Below, one piece after another: positions 1 through 7,249 of a stretch of 17,682 nt of DNA. Source of the stretch: an uncultured Clostridia bacterium (lineage in GTDB: Bacteria; Bacillota; Clostridia; TANB77; CAG-508). Position 1 is the stretch's first letter. Every line of letters begins with the position of its first letter. The notes below the pieces were generated by a model. The model ran no database searches. It saw only the letters and a list, made by a program, of their open reading frames with translations, and was not told the DNA's origin. The translations under genes and the position numbers were made by a program. Where the stretch lies: NCBI GenBank assembly GCA_947626205.1, contig CANQRO010000022.1, forward strand, positions 1 through 17,682. The letters run 5' to 3'.

Positions 1-42
1 TTTTCAATGTTCTTTTTTACTTCTATTGCATAGTGTCTTTCA

Positions 43-64
43 TAATCTATTTTTTCATAGATTA
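43..64. repeat. Inverted repeat downstream of the GtrA gene
   Basis: Two perfect 8-bp arms, TAATCTAT and ATAGATTA, flank a 6-nt loop a few bases after the GtrA stop codon. In the minus-strand transcript the stem is not followed by a U-run and is wholly A/T except for one G-C pair per arm, so it is not a convincing intrinsic terminator. It may be chance in such AT-rich DNA or a weak RNA structure between two genes. Confidence 0.35.
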
Positions 65-71
65 CTTTACA

Positions 72-482
72 CTATCTTTGTTTAAATGCCCAAAGTTTAT
101 TTATTATAAAATTTAGCGGAACTGTTATACATAAGTTTATTAGTGGTGCAATATATTTTGATATTTTTAAAATATCAACAAACACATATAGTAAACAAGT
201 ACTCATAACAAATGTAACTCCATAAGATATGTATACTTTTATTATAACTTTTAATTTGTTTTCATTTGTATTTTTAAATACATATTTATTATTCCAATAA
301 TATGCATTTAAAGTACTAATTAAAAATCCTATTATGTTTGCTATAATATAATTACAATTAAACCATATTAAAATATAATATATAACCAATGAAATGCAAG
401 TATTTGATACACCTATTATTCCGAATTTTATAAATTGCTTAATCAATTCTTTTATATTTTTTTGTGTTTCTCTATTAACCAT
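72..482 (-). CDS. GtrA-family small polytopic membrane protein
   Basis: A 136-residue protein with four hydrophobic segments (roughly residues 17-37, 42-60, 80-102 and 108-128) and a short basic tail, the size and layout of the GtrA/DPMS1 family. The KFGIIGVSNT motif before the first helix, the N-Y-x-W-N-x-x-x-V-F-K segment after the second and the terminal NFIINKLWAF are typical of the family. Family members are thought to move polyprenyl-phosphate-linked sugars across the membrane, or to assist enzymes that use them. The gene has an AAAGGAT ribosome site and starts 21 nt after rfbH, so it is probably cotranscribed with the dideoxyhexose genes. No GtrB-type synthase is visible here, and the likely GtrII partner nearby is broken. 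The family call is firm; the exact cargo is unknown. Confidence 0.9.
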   Translation of the reverse strand: MVNRETQKNIKELIKQFIKFGIIGVSNTCISLVIYYILIWFNCNYIIANIIGFLISTLNAYYWNNKYVFKNTNENKLKVIIKVYISYGVTFVMSTCLLYVFVDILKISKYIAPLINLCITVPLNFIINKLWAFKQR

Positions 483-503
483 AAAATTATCCTTTTTGTA
501 ATA

Positions 504-1838
504 CTATATAATTTCTTTTATACATTTTATCATATAATTGATTTTTTCTTCTGTCATTCCAGGATATACTCCAATCCAAAATGTATCTTTCATAATTCTG
601 TCTGTATTAGTTAGTTCTCCAACTATTCTGTATCCTTCTTTTTTCTCTCTCATTTCATCAAAACATGGATGTTTTGTTAAATTACCTGCAAATAAGTTTC
701 TTGTTTGTATACCATGTTCTTCTAAATATGCAACTACTTTATTTCTGTCTGTTCCTTCTTTACAAGTAATTAAGAATCCAAACCAACTTGGTTTTGAATT
801 TTTTGTAGCTTCTGGTAATATTATTTTATCTTGTAAGTCTTTCAATCCTTCTTTTAGCATAGCAAAATTCTCTTGTCTTTTTTTAGTAAATTCTGGTACT
901 TTTTTTAACTGTGCAACACCGATAGCCGCTTGCATATCTGTTGCTTTTAAATTATATCCAAAGTGAGAATAAACGTATTTATGATCATATCCAACAGGTA
1001 AAGCTCCATATTGCTTGTCAAATCTGTGTCCACATAAGTTATCCATACCTGAAGGGCAACTACAATCTCTACCCCAATCTCTAAATGATTTTATTATCTT
1101 ATTTAGCAATGCATCATTGGTATATACGGCTCCACCTTCTCCCATTGTCATATGATGTGGTGGATAAAAACTTGAAGTTCCAATATCTCCTATTGTTCCA
1201 GTATATCTTTCTTCTCCATTTATTTCATACTTAGAACCAAGCGCATCACAATTATCTTCTATTAACCATAAATTATGTTTGTCGCAGAATTCTTTTACTT
1301 TTTCTAAATTAAAAGGATTTCCTAAAGTATGTGCTATCATTACTGCTTTTGTTTTATCTGACAATGCCTTTTCTAACATTTCTACATCTATATTATATTC
1401 TGGTATTGTTACATCTACAAAAACTGGAATAGCACCATATTGAATTATAGGTGCAACCGTTGTTGGGAATCCAGCAGCAACAGTTATTATTTCATCTCCT
1501 CTTTTTACTGCTCTTTCTTTTAATAATGGTGAAGTTAAAGTCATAAATGCAATTAAATTTGCAGATGATCCTGAATTTACTAAGCTACAAAATTTTACAC
1601 CTAATAATTTTGCAAAATCTGTTTCAAATTGTTTTGTATATCTGCCTGATGTTAACCAAAATTCTAGAGAACTATCTACTAGATTAACCATTTCTTCACT
1701 TGTATAGACTCTTGAAGCATAAGGTATTCTATCTCCTTCTTTGAATTCTCTTTTCTGATTATGATATTTATTGCAATATTCTTCTACTAATTTTAAAATT
1801 TCATTTCTTGCTTCTTGCTCGTTTTTATTTTCAAACAT
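504..1838 (-). CDS. rfbH: CDP-4-keto-6-deoxy-D-glucose 3-dehydratase (E1)
   Basis: This PMP-dependent iron-sulfur enzyme of the aspartate aminotransferase fold removes the C3 hydroxyl of CDP-4-keto-6-deoxyglucose, the committed step to 3,6-dideoxyhexoses. From the chosen ATG the protein has 444 residues, near the usual 437. The PLP-binding lysine is replaced by histidine in the PPHHMTMGEGG motif (about residue 228), the hallmark that separates E1 from aminotransferases. Cluster ligands are visible as Cys197 and a C-S-C-x7-C group (259, 261, 269), matching the known C-X1-C-X7-C pattern. An upstream in-frame ATG at 1868 overlaps rfbG and lacks a well-placed ribosome site, while the ATG at 1838 follows AAAGGAGAG by 7 nt and lies 4 nt after the rfbG stop. 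The E1 partner reductase (E3, RfbI) is not in the window. Confidence 0.95.
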   Translation of the reverse strand: MFENKNEQEARNEILKLVEEYCNKYHNQKREFKEGDRIPYASRVYTSEEMVNLVDSSLEFWLTSGRYTKQFETDFAKLLGVKFCSLVNSGSSANLIAFMTLTSPLLKERAVKRGDEIITVAAGFPTTVAPIIQYGAIPVFVDVTIPEYNIDVEMLEKALSDKTKAVMIAHTLGNPFNLEKVKEFCDKHNLWLIEDNCDALGSKYEINGEERYTGTIGDIGTSSFYPPHHMTMGEGGAVYTNDALLNKIIKSFRDWGRDCSCPSGMDNLCGHRFDKQYGALPVGYDHKYVYSHFGYNLKATDMQAAIGVAQLKKVPEFTKKRQENFAMLKEGLKDLQDKIILPEATKNSKPSWFGFLITCKEGTDRNKVVAYLEEHGIQTRNLFAGNLTKHPCFDEMREKKEGYRIVGELTNTDRIMKDTFWIGVYPGMTEEKINYMIKCIKEII

Positions 1839-1842
1839 ACTT

Positions 1843-2889
1843 TTACTCTCCTTTATTAAAAAATTCATTTATTTGTTTATTCATAGTTTCAATTTTATTA
1901 TCTGATTTTGCAAATTCAACTGTTTTTTCAATAGCTTTTTCTATATTCCAATTTGGTTTCCACTTTAAAACTGATTTTATTTTTGAACAATCTAATTTTA
2001 AAAAGTTTGCCTCATGTGGACCATCTACAAACTGATTTTCCCATTGAATATTTTCTCCCCAATATTTACAGAATAAATCTGCTAAATTTCCTGTTGATAC
2101 ACAATCTTCTTCATTTGGTCCAACATTATAATATCCTGCATATTTTTCATCTTCATATTGTTTTTGTGCAATTAACATATATGCAAAGAGTGGTTCTAAT
2201 ACATGTTGGTAAGGTCTTATTGAATATGGATTTCTTACAACTATTTTTTCATTTTTTTCTGCTGCCCTTATGCAATCTGGAATTATTCTATCTTTAGCGA
2301 AATCACCACCGCCAATTACATTTCCTGCTCTTGCTGTGGATATTCTTACTCTGTTATCTGAAAAGAATGAATTTTTATAGCTATGTGTTACTAGTTCTGA
2401 ACATGATTTACTATTTGAATAAGGATCAAATCCATCTAAATACTCGTTTTCTCTATATCCCCATTCCCATTCATTATTTTTATAAACTTTGTCAGTTGTT
2501 ACATTTAAAAATGATTTTACTGATGTTGATGTTCTAATACATTCTAAAACATTTACAGTTCCCATCACATTTGTTTCATATGTATATACAGGTTCTTCAT
2601 ACGAAGTTCGTACAATTGGTTGAGCAGCTAGATGAAATACTATTTCTGGTTTTTCTTTTTCAAAAACTTCTTTTAAGTGTTTTATATCTCTAACATCTCC
2701 TATTATAGATGTCATTTTTTCTTCGATTTTAGATATATTAAATAAACTAGGATTAGTCGGTGGTTCTAATGAATATCCTACAACATTAGCTCCAGCATTT
2801 ATTAATATTTTACTAAGCCATGTTCCTTTAAATCCAGTATGGCCAGTTATTAATACTTTCTTTCCTTTGTAGAAATCTAGTACATTCAT
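1843..2889 (-). CDS. rfbG: CDP-glucose 4,6-dehydratase
   Basis: A 348-residue short-chain dehydrogenase/reductase (extended type) that converts CDP-glucose to CDP-4-keto-6-deoxyglucose using bound NAD. The Rossmann glycine motif TGHTGFKG lies at residues 15-22. The dehydratase active-site stretch TTDKVY is at 131-136, and the catalytic Tyr157-x-x-x-Lys161 sits in PYSNSK. The HLAAQPIVRTSYEEP segment near 86-100 is characteristic of RfbG rather than of dTDP-glucose or GDP-mannose dehydratases. A strong GAGGAGG site precedes the ATG. The substrate comes from RfbF, whose gene lies upstream across a pseudogene, and the product goes to RfbH, whose ribosome site is embedded in the last codons of this gene. 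Length and motifs agree with family members of about 350-360 residues. Confidence 0.95.
   Translation of the reverse strand: MNVLDFYKGKKVLITGHTGFKGTWLSKILINAGANVVGYSLEPPTNPSLFNISKIEEKMTSIIGDVRDIKHLKEVFEKEKPEIVFHLAAQPIVRTSYEEPVYTYETNVMGTVNVLECIRTSTSVKSFLNVTTDKVYKNNEWEWGYRENEYLDGFDPYSNSKSCSELVTHSYKNSFFSDNRVRISTARAGNVIGGGDFAKDRIIPDCIRAAEKNEKIVVRNPYSIRPYQHVLEPLFAYMLIAQKQYEDEKYAGYYNVGPNEEDCVSTGNLADLFCKYWGENIQWENQFVDGPHEANFLKLDCSKIKSVLKWKPNWNIEKAIEKTVEFAKSDNKIETMNKQINEFFNKGE
1846..1854 (-). promoter_or_regulatory. Ribosome binding site deciding the rfbH start
   Basis: AAAGGAGAG on the minus strand lies within the last codons and stop region of rfbG, 7 nt before the ATG at 1838. It favours that ATG over the upstream in-frame ATG at 1868 and implies translational coupling of rfbG and rfbH. 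Confidence 0.75.
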
Positions 2890-2902
2890 TTATAAACCTC
2901 CT

Positions 2903-3440
2903 CTATATATTTACAATAATAAATTCATCTGTTTCTTTTATATATCCGTTTGCTGGATAATGTGGTTCATTCGCCATAATATTACGAGCCTCGTTTGTCA
3001 TATTAACATTTCCTTGATGTAAGTGATATCCTAGTATTTTTAACCAATTAAATATAGGTGTATTTGCTTCTCCAAATGCAACCATTGTCCAATTTATATA
3101 TGAATTTGCTATAGTTTGCATTGGTTTGTCTATATAATCTGTGTTTAAAGAATATTTGCCCATATCTTCTATTTTAACATGTGTTCTAATTTTCTTATAA
3201 ATTTTACTCTTAAATCTGTTTGTTTTATATATAGTTTTTCTTTTATATAAGTAGTAATTCATTTCCACTTTCATAATATCTTTCATATTCTAATGAATCT
3301 ATGTTAACAGAATAATTTGTAATAGTAAATCCAAATGATAAAATTGCAGTTATGATAACAGGTAATATATAATTTATCTTCTTTATAAGCATGAATATTT
3401 GTGATGTTATTTCTTTCACTAATCTTACCACACTTTCCAT
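2903..3440 (-). pseudogene. Remnant of a GtrII-like membrane glucosyltransferase
   Basis: Two overlapping frames look like the ends of one lost protein. The first (3440 to 3243, 65 residues) has one hydrophobic segment (LPVIITAILSFGFTITN) followed by a V-N-I-D-S-L-x-Y-E-R-Y stretch, resembling the N-terminus of GtrII-type glucosyltransferases, and stops at once. The second (from about 3286 to 2903) resembles the soluble C-terminal tail of such proteins: an INWTMVAFGEANTP segment, a PHYPANGYIKE segment and a closing FIIVNI, with a natural stop 13 nt before rfbG. A complete protein would have several hundred residues and many membrane helices, and that middle is absent. I infer an internal deletion with loss of frame near 3245-3285. 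The first frame overlaps the rfbF end by 16 nt. The family assignment rests on recalled sequence patterns. The alternative is two small unknown genes. Confidence 0.6.
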
Positions 3441-4198
3441 TTAGCTTGTCCACTATTCCACATTTCTTCTAGTTGCATTTTATCTCTTTGAGTATCCATA
3501 CATTTCCAAAATCCTTTGTGATTATAAGCAACCAATTGATTTTCTTCAGCTAATTTTTCTAAAGGTTTTTGTTCAAATACAGTTGAATCTCCTTCAGTTA
3601 TATAATCAAATACTTTAGGTTCTAATACCATATATCCACCATTTATTAATGAACCATCTGTATCTCTTTTTTCTCTAAATGATTTTATATTATTATCTTT
3701 ATCTGTAACTAAAACTCCAAATTTTTGACCTACGTTCACTGCTGTCATTGTTGCCAATTTTCCGTGAGATTTATGGAATTGTACTAGTTCATTTATATTA
3801 ACATCACTAACACCATCGCCATATGTAAGCATAAAGGTTTCATTTCCTACATATTTTTGTATTCTTTTTATTCTTCCTCCTGTCATTGTATTTAAACCTG
3901 TATCAACTAACGTAACTTTCCAATCTTCTGAATAATTATTGTGAACTGTCATTTCATTTTTTGCTAAATCAAATGTTACATCAGATGTATGTAAAAAATA
4001 ATCTGCAAAATATTCTTTTATTACATAAGATTTGTATCCTAGGCAAATTATAAAATCTTTAAAACCATAATGTGAATATTCCTTCATAATATGCCACAAT
4101 ATTGGTTGCTCACCAATTTCAATCATTGGCTTTGGTCTTAAGTGTGATTCTTCTGAAATTCTTGTTCCGAATCCACCTGCTAAAATTACAACTTTCAT
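3425..4198 (-). CDS. rfbF: Glucose-1-phosphate cytidylyltransferase
   Basis: This enzyme makes CDP-glucose from glucose-1-phosphate and CTP, the first step of the CDP-dideoxyhexose route. The 257-residue length equals that of the well-studied Salmonella enzyme. The nucleotidyltransferase signature GGFGTR is at residues 8-13, and RPKPMIEIG follows at 21-29 with the conserved lysine (Lys23). The segment HIMKEYSHYGFKDFIICLGY is highly characteristic of RfbF and separates it from the glucose-1-phosphate uridylyl- and thymidylyltransferases. The ATG lies one base after the stop of the large membrane-protein gene, with a GGAAGGGAG site inside that gene's end, which suggests tight coupling. The expected partners rfbG and rfbH follow downstream. 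Confidence 0.96.
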   Translation of the reverse strand: MKVVILAGGFGTRISEESHLRPKPMIEIGEQPILWHIMKEYSHYGFKDFIICLGYKSYVIKEYFADYFLHTSDVTFDLAKNEMTVHNNYSEDWKVTLVDTGLNTMTGGRIKRIQKYVGNETFMLTYGDGVSDVNINELVQFHKSHGKLATMTAVNVGQKFGVLVTDKDNNIKSFREKRDTDGSLINGGYMVLEPKVFDYITEGDSTVFEQKPLEKLAEENQLVAYNHKGFWKCMDTQRDKMQLEEMWNSGQAKWKVW

Positions 4199-4199
4199 T

Positions 4200-5939
4200 T
4201 TAATTCTCCCTTCCTAATAAAGCTTCTTTTGTTATGTTTTCTTCTAAAAATTCTACATCTTCATCTAATCCAAAATATTCTTTCAAGTCGTTTTGTATCC
4301 ATTCTATACCAACTAAAGGAGTAAATCCATATTCTGCAGTTAGTGGATTTAATAAATATAATTTATTGGTTTCATCTTGTTCTTTAAATTTTTCTATTCT
4401 CGCAATATTAGAATTATATATTATTTTGTTTAACCTATAATTTTCTACTACTTGTACATACTGTGTATAACATAAACTTCCTATTATAAATGCTATAACA
4501 ACAAGTTCACATTTAACTCTATTTTCAGTATTAATATTATTTAAAATTATATATCCTATTAATGCTATTAATCCTAATTGTATATTACATATGGCTAAAA
4601 TTAAAATAAATATACTATAAACACTTATATTTTCTTCTCTTATTATTTTTACTAAATACATGATTGCTAGTGTACAGTGTATTATTGCAATATACATTGT
4701 ACGATGTTCACTTGCAGGTGCCATCAACATTACTATTTGACTTAAAAAAGCTGTTATCATCATTAGTACTAAAAAAGGATCTTTTTTCTTTACAGATATA
4801 TATATTGAAGATATTATACTAGATAAAATAACCATTATTCCAAAAATATATGGAACTATCATCTGCAATTCGAATGTGTTTTTAGTTATTTCCTTGTATA
4901 AATTTCTATACGTAAATAATTTTTCTGTTATAACAGTAGAATTAACAAAATCTATTTTTGAAATGAAATTTAGTGCTATAAACGATAATACTATATATGA
5001 TGTTGATTTTATCAATTTTTGTATTACATTATTTTTTTCATCTTTTACGAATTTTAATGCTATTATTGATATTATTCCAATAGTTATAAATAAGTAAAAT
5101 GAAACTCTACCTATTTCGTATCCTTTTACAAATTCAAATAATATTTTAAATATGTTGTCTATTCTATATAATATTCTATCCCATATTCCTAAACTGCTAT
5201 ATTCTTCAAAAGCATCCATTCTTGCATAATTTCCAGGTGCTAAATATAAAATCATATATCCTATCAAGCAAAAAAATACAGATAAACTATATATTTTATT
5301 TATTTTTTCTTTTTTAATAAATCTTACCCATAATACCAGTAACAATGTTATTACAAAGATTGTTGCACCTGATTGTGGTGAACTCCATCCTGCCCATATT
5401 GCAGATAAAGGTAACAATATATAATCATATTTTTTAGGACTCGTTTTCATTATAAGCCTAGAATATAAATAATAGAAATAAATTATTGTTTGAAAGATTG
5501 GTAAAATGTATGATAAATTACCAGATACCCAATATATAACTTCCCTAGATATTAAAATATTTAATGCATATAATGATATCCAAAACACTAGAGCTAACAT
5601 TGCTTTGTTTATCTTAGTTTTATAGCTAATCATTCTGACAGCTAAAGCAACTATTACGAATATCATAAAGCAATTAAAAATTTTCCATACAGATATATCG
5701 AACATCAAGAAAATATATATTATAAGTACATTTAGTCCTCCTCCCCAAGTCATATAATACTCAGCATATTTTGAAAATGCTGCTCCTATACCTTTTCCTT
5801 TTGTTACAAACATTTCTCCAAAATCATCTGCATAATATACAACATATCTCATTTGTAATGCAAATGCAATTATACCCAAGAACATTACTGCAATATACAA
5901 TTTATTTTCTTTAATATAATTTTTGATTTTATTAATCAT
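4200..5939 (-). CDS. Large polytopic membrane protein, DUF6056-like, possible GT-C enzyme
   Basis: A 579-residue protein with about a dozen strongly hydrophobic segments from residue 13 to about 490 and a hydrophilic C-terminal tail of roughly 90 residues. An acidic pair follows the first helix (YYADDFGE, about 36-42). A conserved-looking WVSGNLSYILP motif lies at about 137-147, a W-x-x-W-S-S-P-Q-S-G segment near 182-191, and an APGNYAR motif at 234-240. Together they resemble the DUF6056 family of membrane proteins in surface-polysaccharide loci. The early Asp-Asp and overall layout recall GT-C glycosyltransferases, which take sugars from polyprenyl-phosphate donors, but this is inference. 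The gene lies 30 nt after the FAD oxidoreductase gene, with an AAAGGAAA ribosome site, and runs directly into rfbF. A polymerase-like or ligase-like role is also possible. Confidence 0.7.
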   Translation of the reverse strand: MINKIKNYIKENKLYIAVMFLGIIAFALQMRYVVYYADDFGEMFVTKGKGIGAAFSKYAEYYMTWGGGLNVLIIYIFLMFDISVWKIFNCFMIFVIVALAVRMISYKTKINKAMLALVFWISLYALNILISREVIYWVSGNLSYILPIFQTIIYFYYLYSRLIMKTSPKKYDYILLPLSAIWAGWSSPQSGATIFVITLLLVLWVRFIKKEKINKIYSLSVFFCLIGYMILYLAPGNYARMDAFEEYSSLGIWDRILYRIDNIFKILFEFVKGYEIGRVSFYLFITIGIISIIALKFVKDEKNNVIQKLIKSTSYIVLSFIALNFISKIDFVNSTVITEKLFTYRNLYKEITKNTFELQMIVPYIFGIMVILSSIISSIYISVKKKDPFLVLMMITAFLSQIVMLMAPASEHRTMYIAIIHCTLAIMYLVKIIREENISVYSIFILILAICNIQLGLIALIGYIILNNINTENRVKCELVVIAFIIGSLCYTQYVQVVENYRLNKIIYNSNIARIEKFKEQDETNKLYLLNPLTAEYGFTPLVGIEWIQNDLKEYFGLDEDVEFLEENITKEALLGREN

Positions 5940-5969
5940 AAGAATCTATTTCCTTTCATTAATCTTCAT

Positions 5970-7232
5970 TTATGCATTATTTATAATATTAGATAATCTT
6001 TTAGATTCTAACATACAATCTTCCATAGAACAATATGTCCATTCTCCATATCTACCTATACTGTACACGTTGTTATTATTAATTTTTTCCATAAAATTAG
6101 TAATGTCATTACTACTATGTTCATTTATGTGAACATATGCAGGATCCATTATTATGGTAGAATATTCTAGTAATTTATTATTATTTGTAATTCCTATCTT
6201 TTCTAAATTTTTAAGTGTATCTTTTAATTCTTTCTCTACATCTATTTTATCATCTTTTGAAAATCCAATTTCTATATACATGCTTAATTTATCAGAGTTA
6301 AGTATATTATCATAGAATCCTACTCTGTAAAAGTTTATATCTTGCTGAGGGAAATATATCCAATGTTCTTTATAAGTACTTTTTTTCTCAAATCCTAAAT
6401 TAAAAACTAAAACTTTATTATATGATAATTCGCTTTCTATTTTTTTACTTTCTTGAGTATTTATCAATTTAAGAAAATTATTTAATGGAGATGTATTAAC
6501 TAAATATTCAAATTTTATTTCTTCTCCATTGTTAGTTATAGCTTTTTTCTGGTTTATATCTATATTAACAATTTCTGTGTTTAGTTTTATTTTTGTTTTA
6601 TCAAGACTATCATATAATTTATTTATGAAACTTTGTGCTCCGTTTTTTGGGTATAAAAAAGTATCATTATATGATGACATTTTTCCTTCCTTCATATTAT
6701 TTATTATTTTTTTTATGTCTGCATATGGGAAAAACCTTCCCATTGCATTTTTATCTAAATTATTTAAATTGCATGCATACAATTTTTCATTATATGGCTT
6801 TAAAAATTTTTCAACAATGGATTTACCAAACTTACCATATAACATATCTAAAAAATTATCATAGTTTTCTTTTTCGATTTTATTATACAAATCATATAAG
6901 CAATCTATAAATTCTTGCTTTGGTAGCTGATGTATATTAGTTTGGAAAGGATAATCTATTAGTCTATCTCCATAATAAATCTTTGTATTTTTTTCTTGGT
7001 GTATTATTTCTTCATTTGACATTTTCTCCATAAATAGTTTTTTTATTTCTTCATCTTTAAAATGATAAAAATGTCCCGCATAATCCCAAATAAAATCTGC
7101 TTTTTTTATTGTTTTACAATATCCTCCAATTTGCTCATCTTTCTCAATTATTATATAATCATCATTTTTTAGGTAGTTTGCTAAAGTAAGTCCAGAAATT
7201 CCGGCTCCTACTATTAAACACTTTGTTTCCAT
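5970..7232 (-). CDS. FAD-dependent oxidoreductase, UDP-galactopyranose-mutase-like / COG1232-like
   Basis: A 420-residue protein with an N-terminal FAD-binding Rossmann fold: VGAGISGL at residues 8-15, then an acidic IIEKDEQIGG strand end with the glycine pair that follows the adenine-binding strand. The WDYAGHFYHF segment (about 49-58) and the late YSIGRYGEW motif (about 391-399) fit the amine-oxidase/protoporphyrinogen-oxidase-like group found in polysaccharide loci, which includes UDP-galactopyranose mutase and relatives. No signal peptide or membrane helix is seen. The gene has an AAAAGGAG site and starts 17 nt after the large glycosyltransferase gene. It is likely to act on a nucleotide sugar, for example making a furanose form, or on another glycan precursor. 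Identity to a true mutase cannot be claimed. The fold call is firm; the substrate is unknown. Confidence 0.8.
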   Translation of the reverse strand: METKCLIVGAGISGLTLANYLKNDDYIIIEKDEQIGGYCKTIKKADFIWDYAGHFYHFKDEEIKKLFMEKMSNEEIIHQEKNTKIYYGDRLIDYPFQTNIHQLPKQEFIDCLYDLYNKIEKENYDNFLDMLYGKFGKSIVEKFLKPYNEKLYACNLNNLDKNAMGRFFPYADIKKIINNMKEGKMSSYNDTFLYPKNGAQSFINKLYDSLDKTKIKLNTEIVNIDINQKKAITNNGEEIKFEYLVNTSPLNNFLKLINTQESKKIESELSYNKVLVFNLGFEKKSTYKEHWIYFPQQDINFYRVGFYDNILNSDKLSMYIEIGFSKDDKIDVEKELKDTLKNLEKIGITNNNKLLEYSTIIMDPAYVHINEHSSNDITNFMEKINNNNVYSIGRYGEWTYCSMEDCMLESKRLSNIINNA

Positions 7233-7249
7233 TTATTTCTCCTTTTAAA

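Noticed and set aside
43..64. Rho-independent terminator after gtrA
   Set aside because: The inverted repeat is almost pure A/T and no U-run follows on the minus-strand transcript.
538..966. Plus-strand open frame opposite rfbH
   Set aside because: It is wholly antisense to a gene with clear catalytic motifs, has no recognisable domain, and similar antisense frames occur over most genes here because of the AT-rich codon use.
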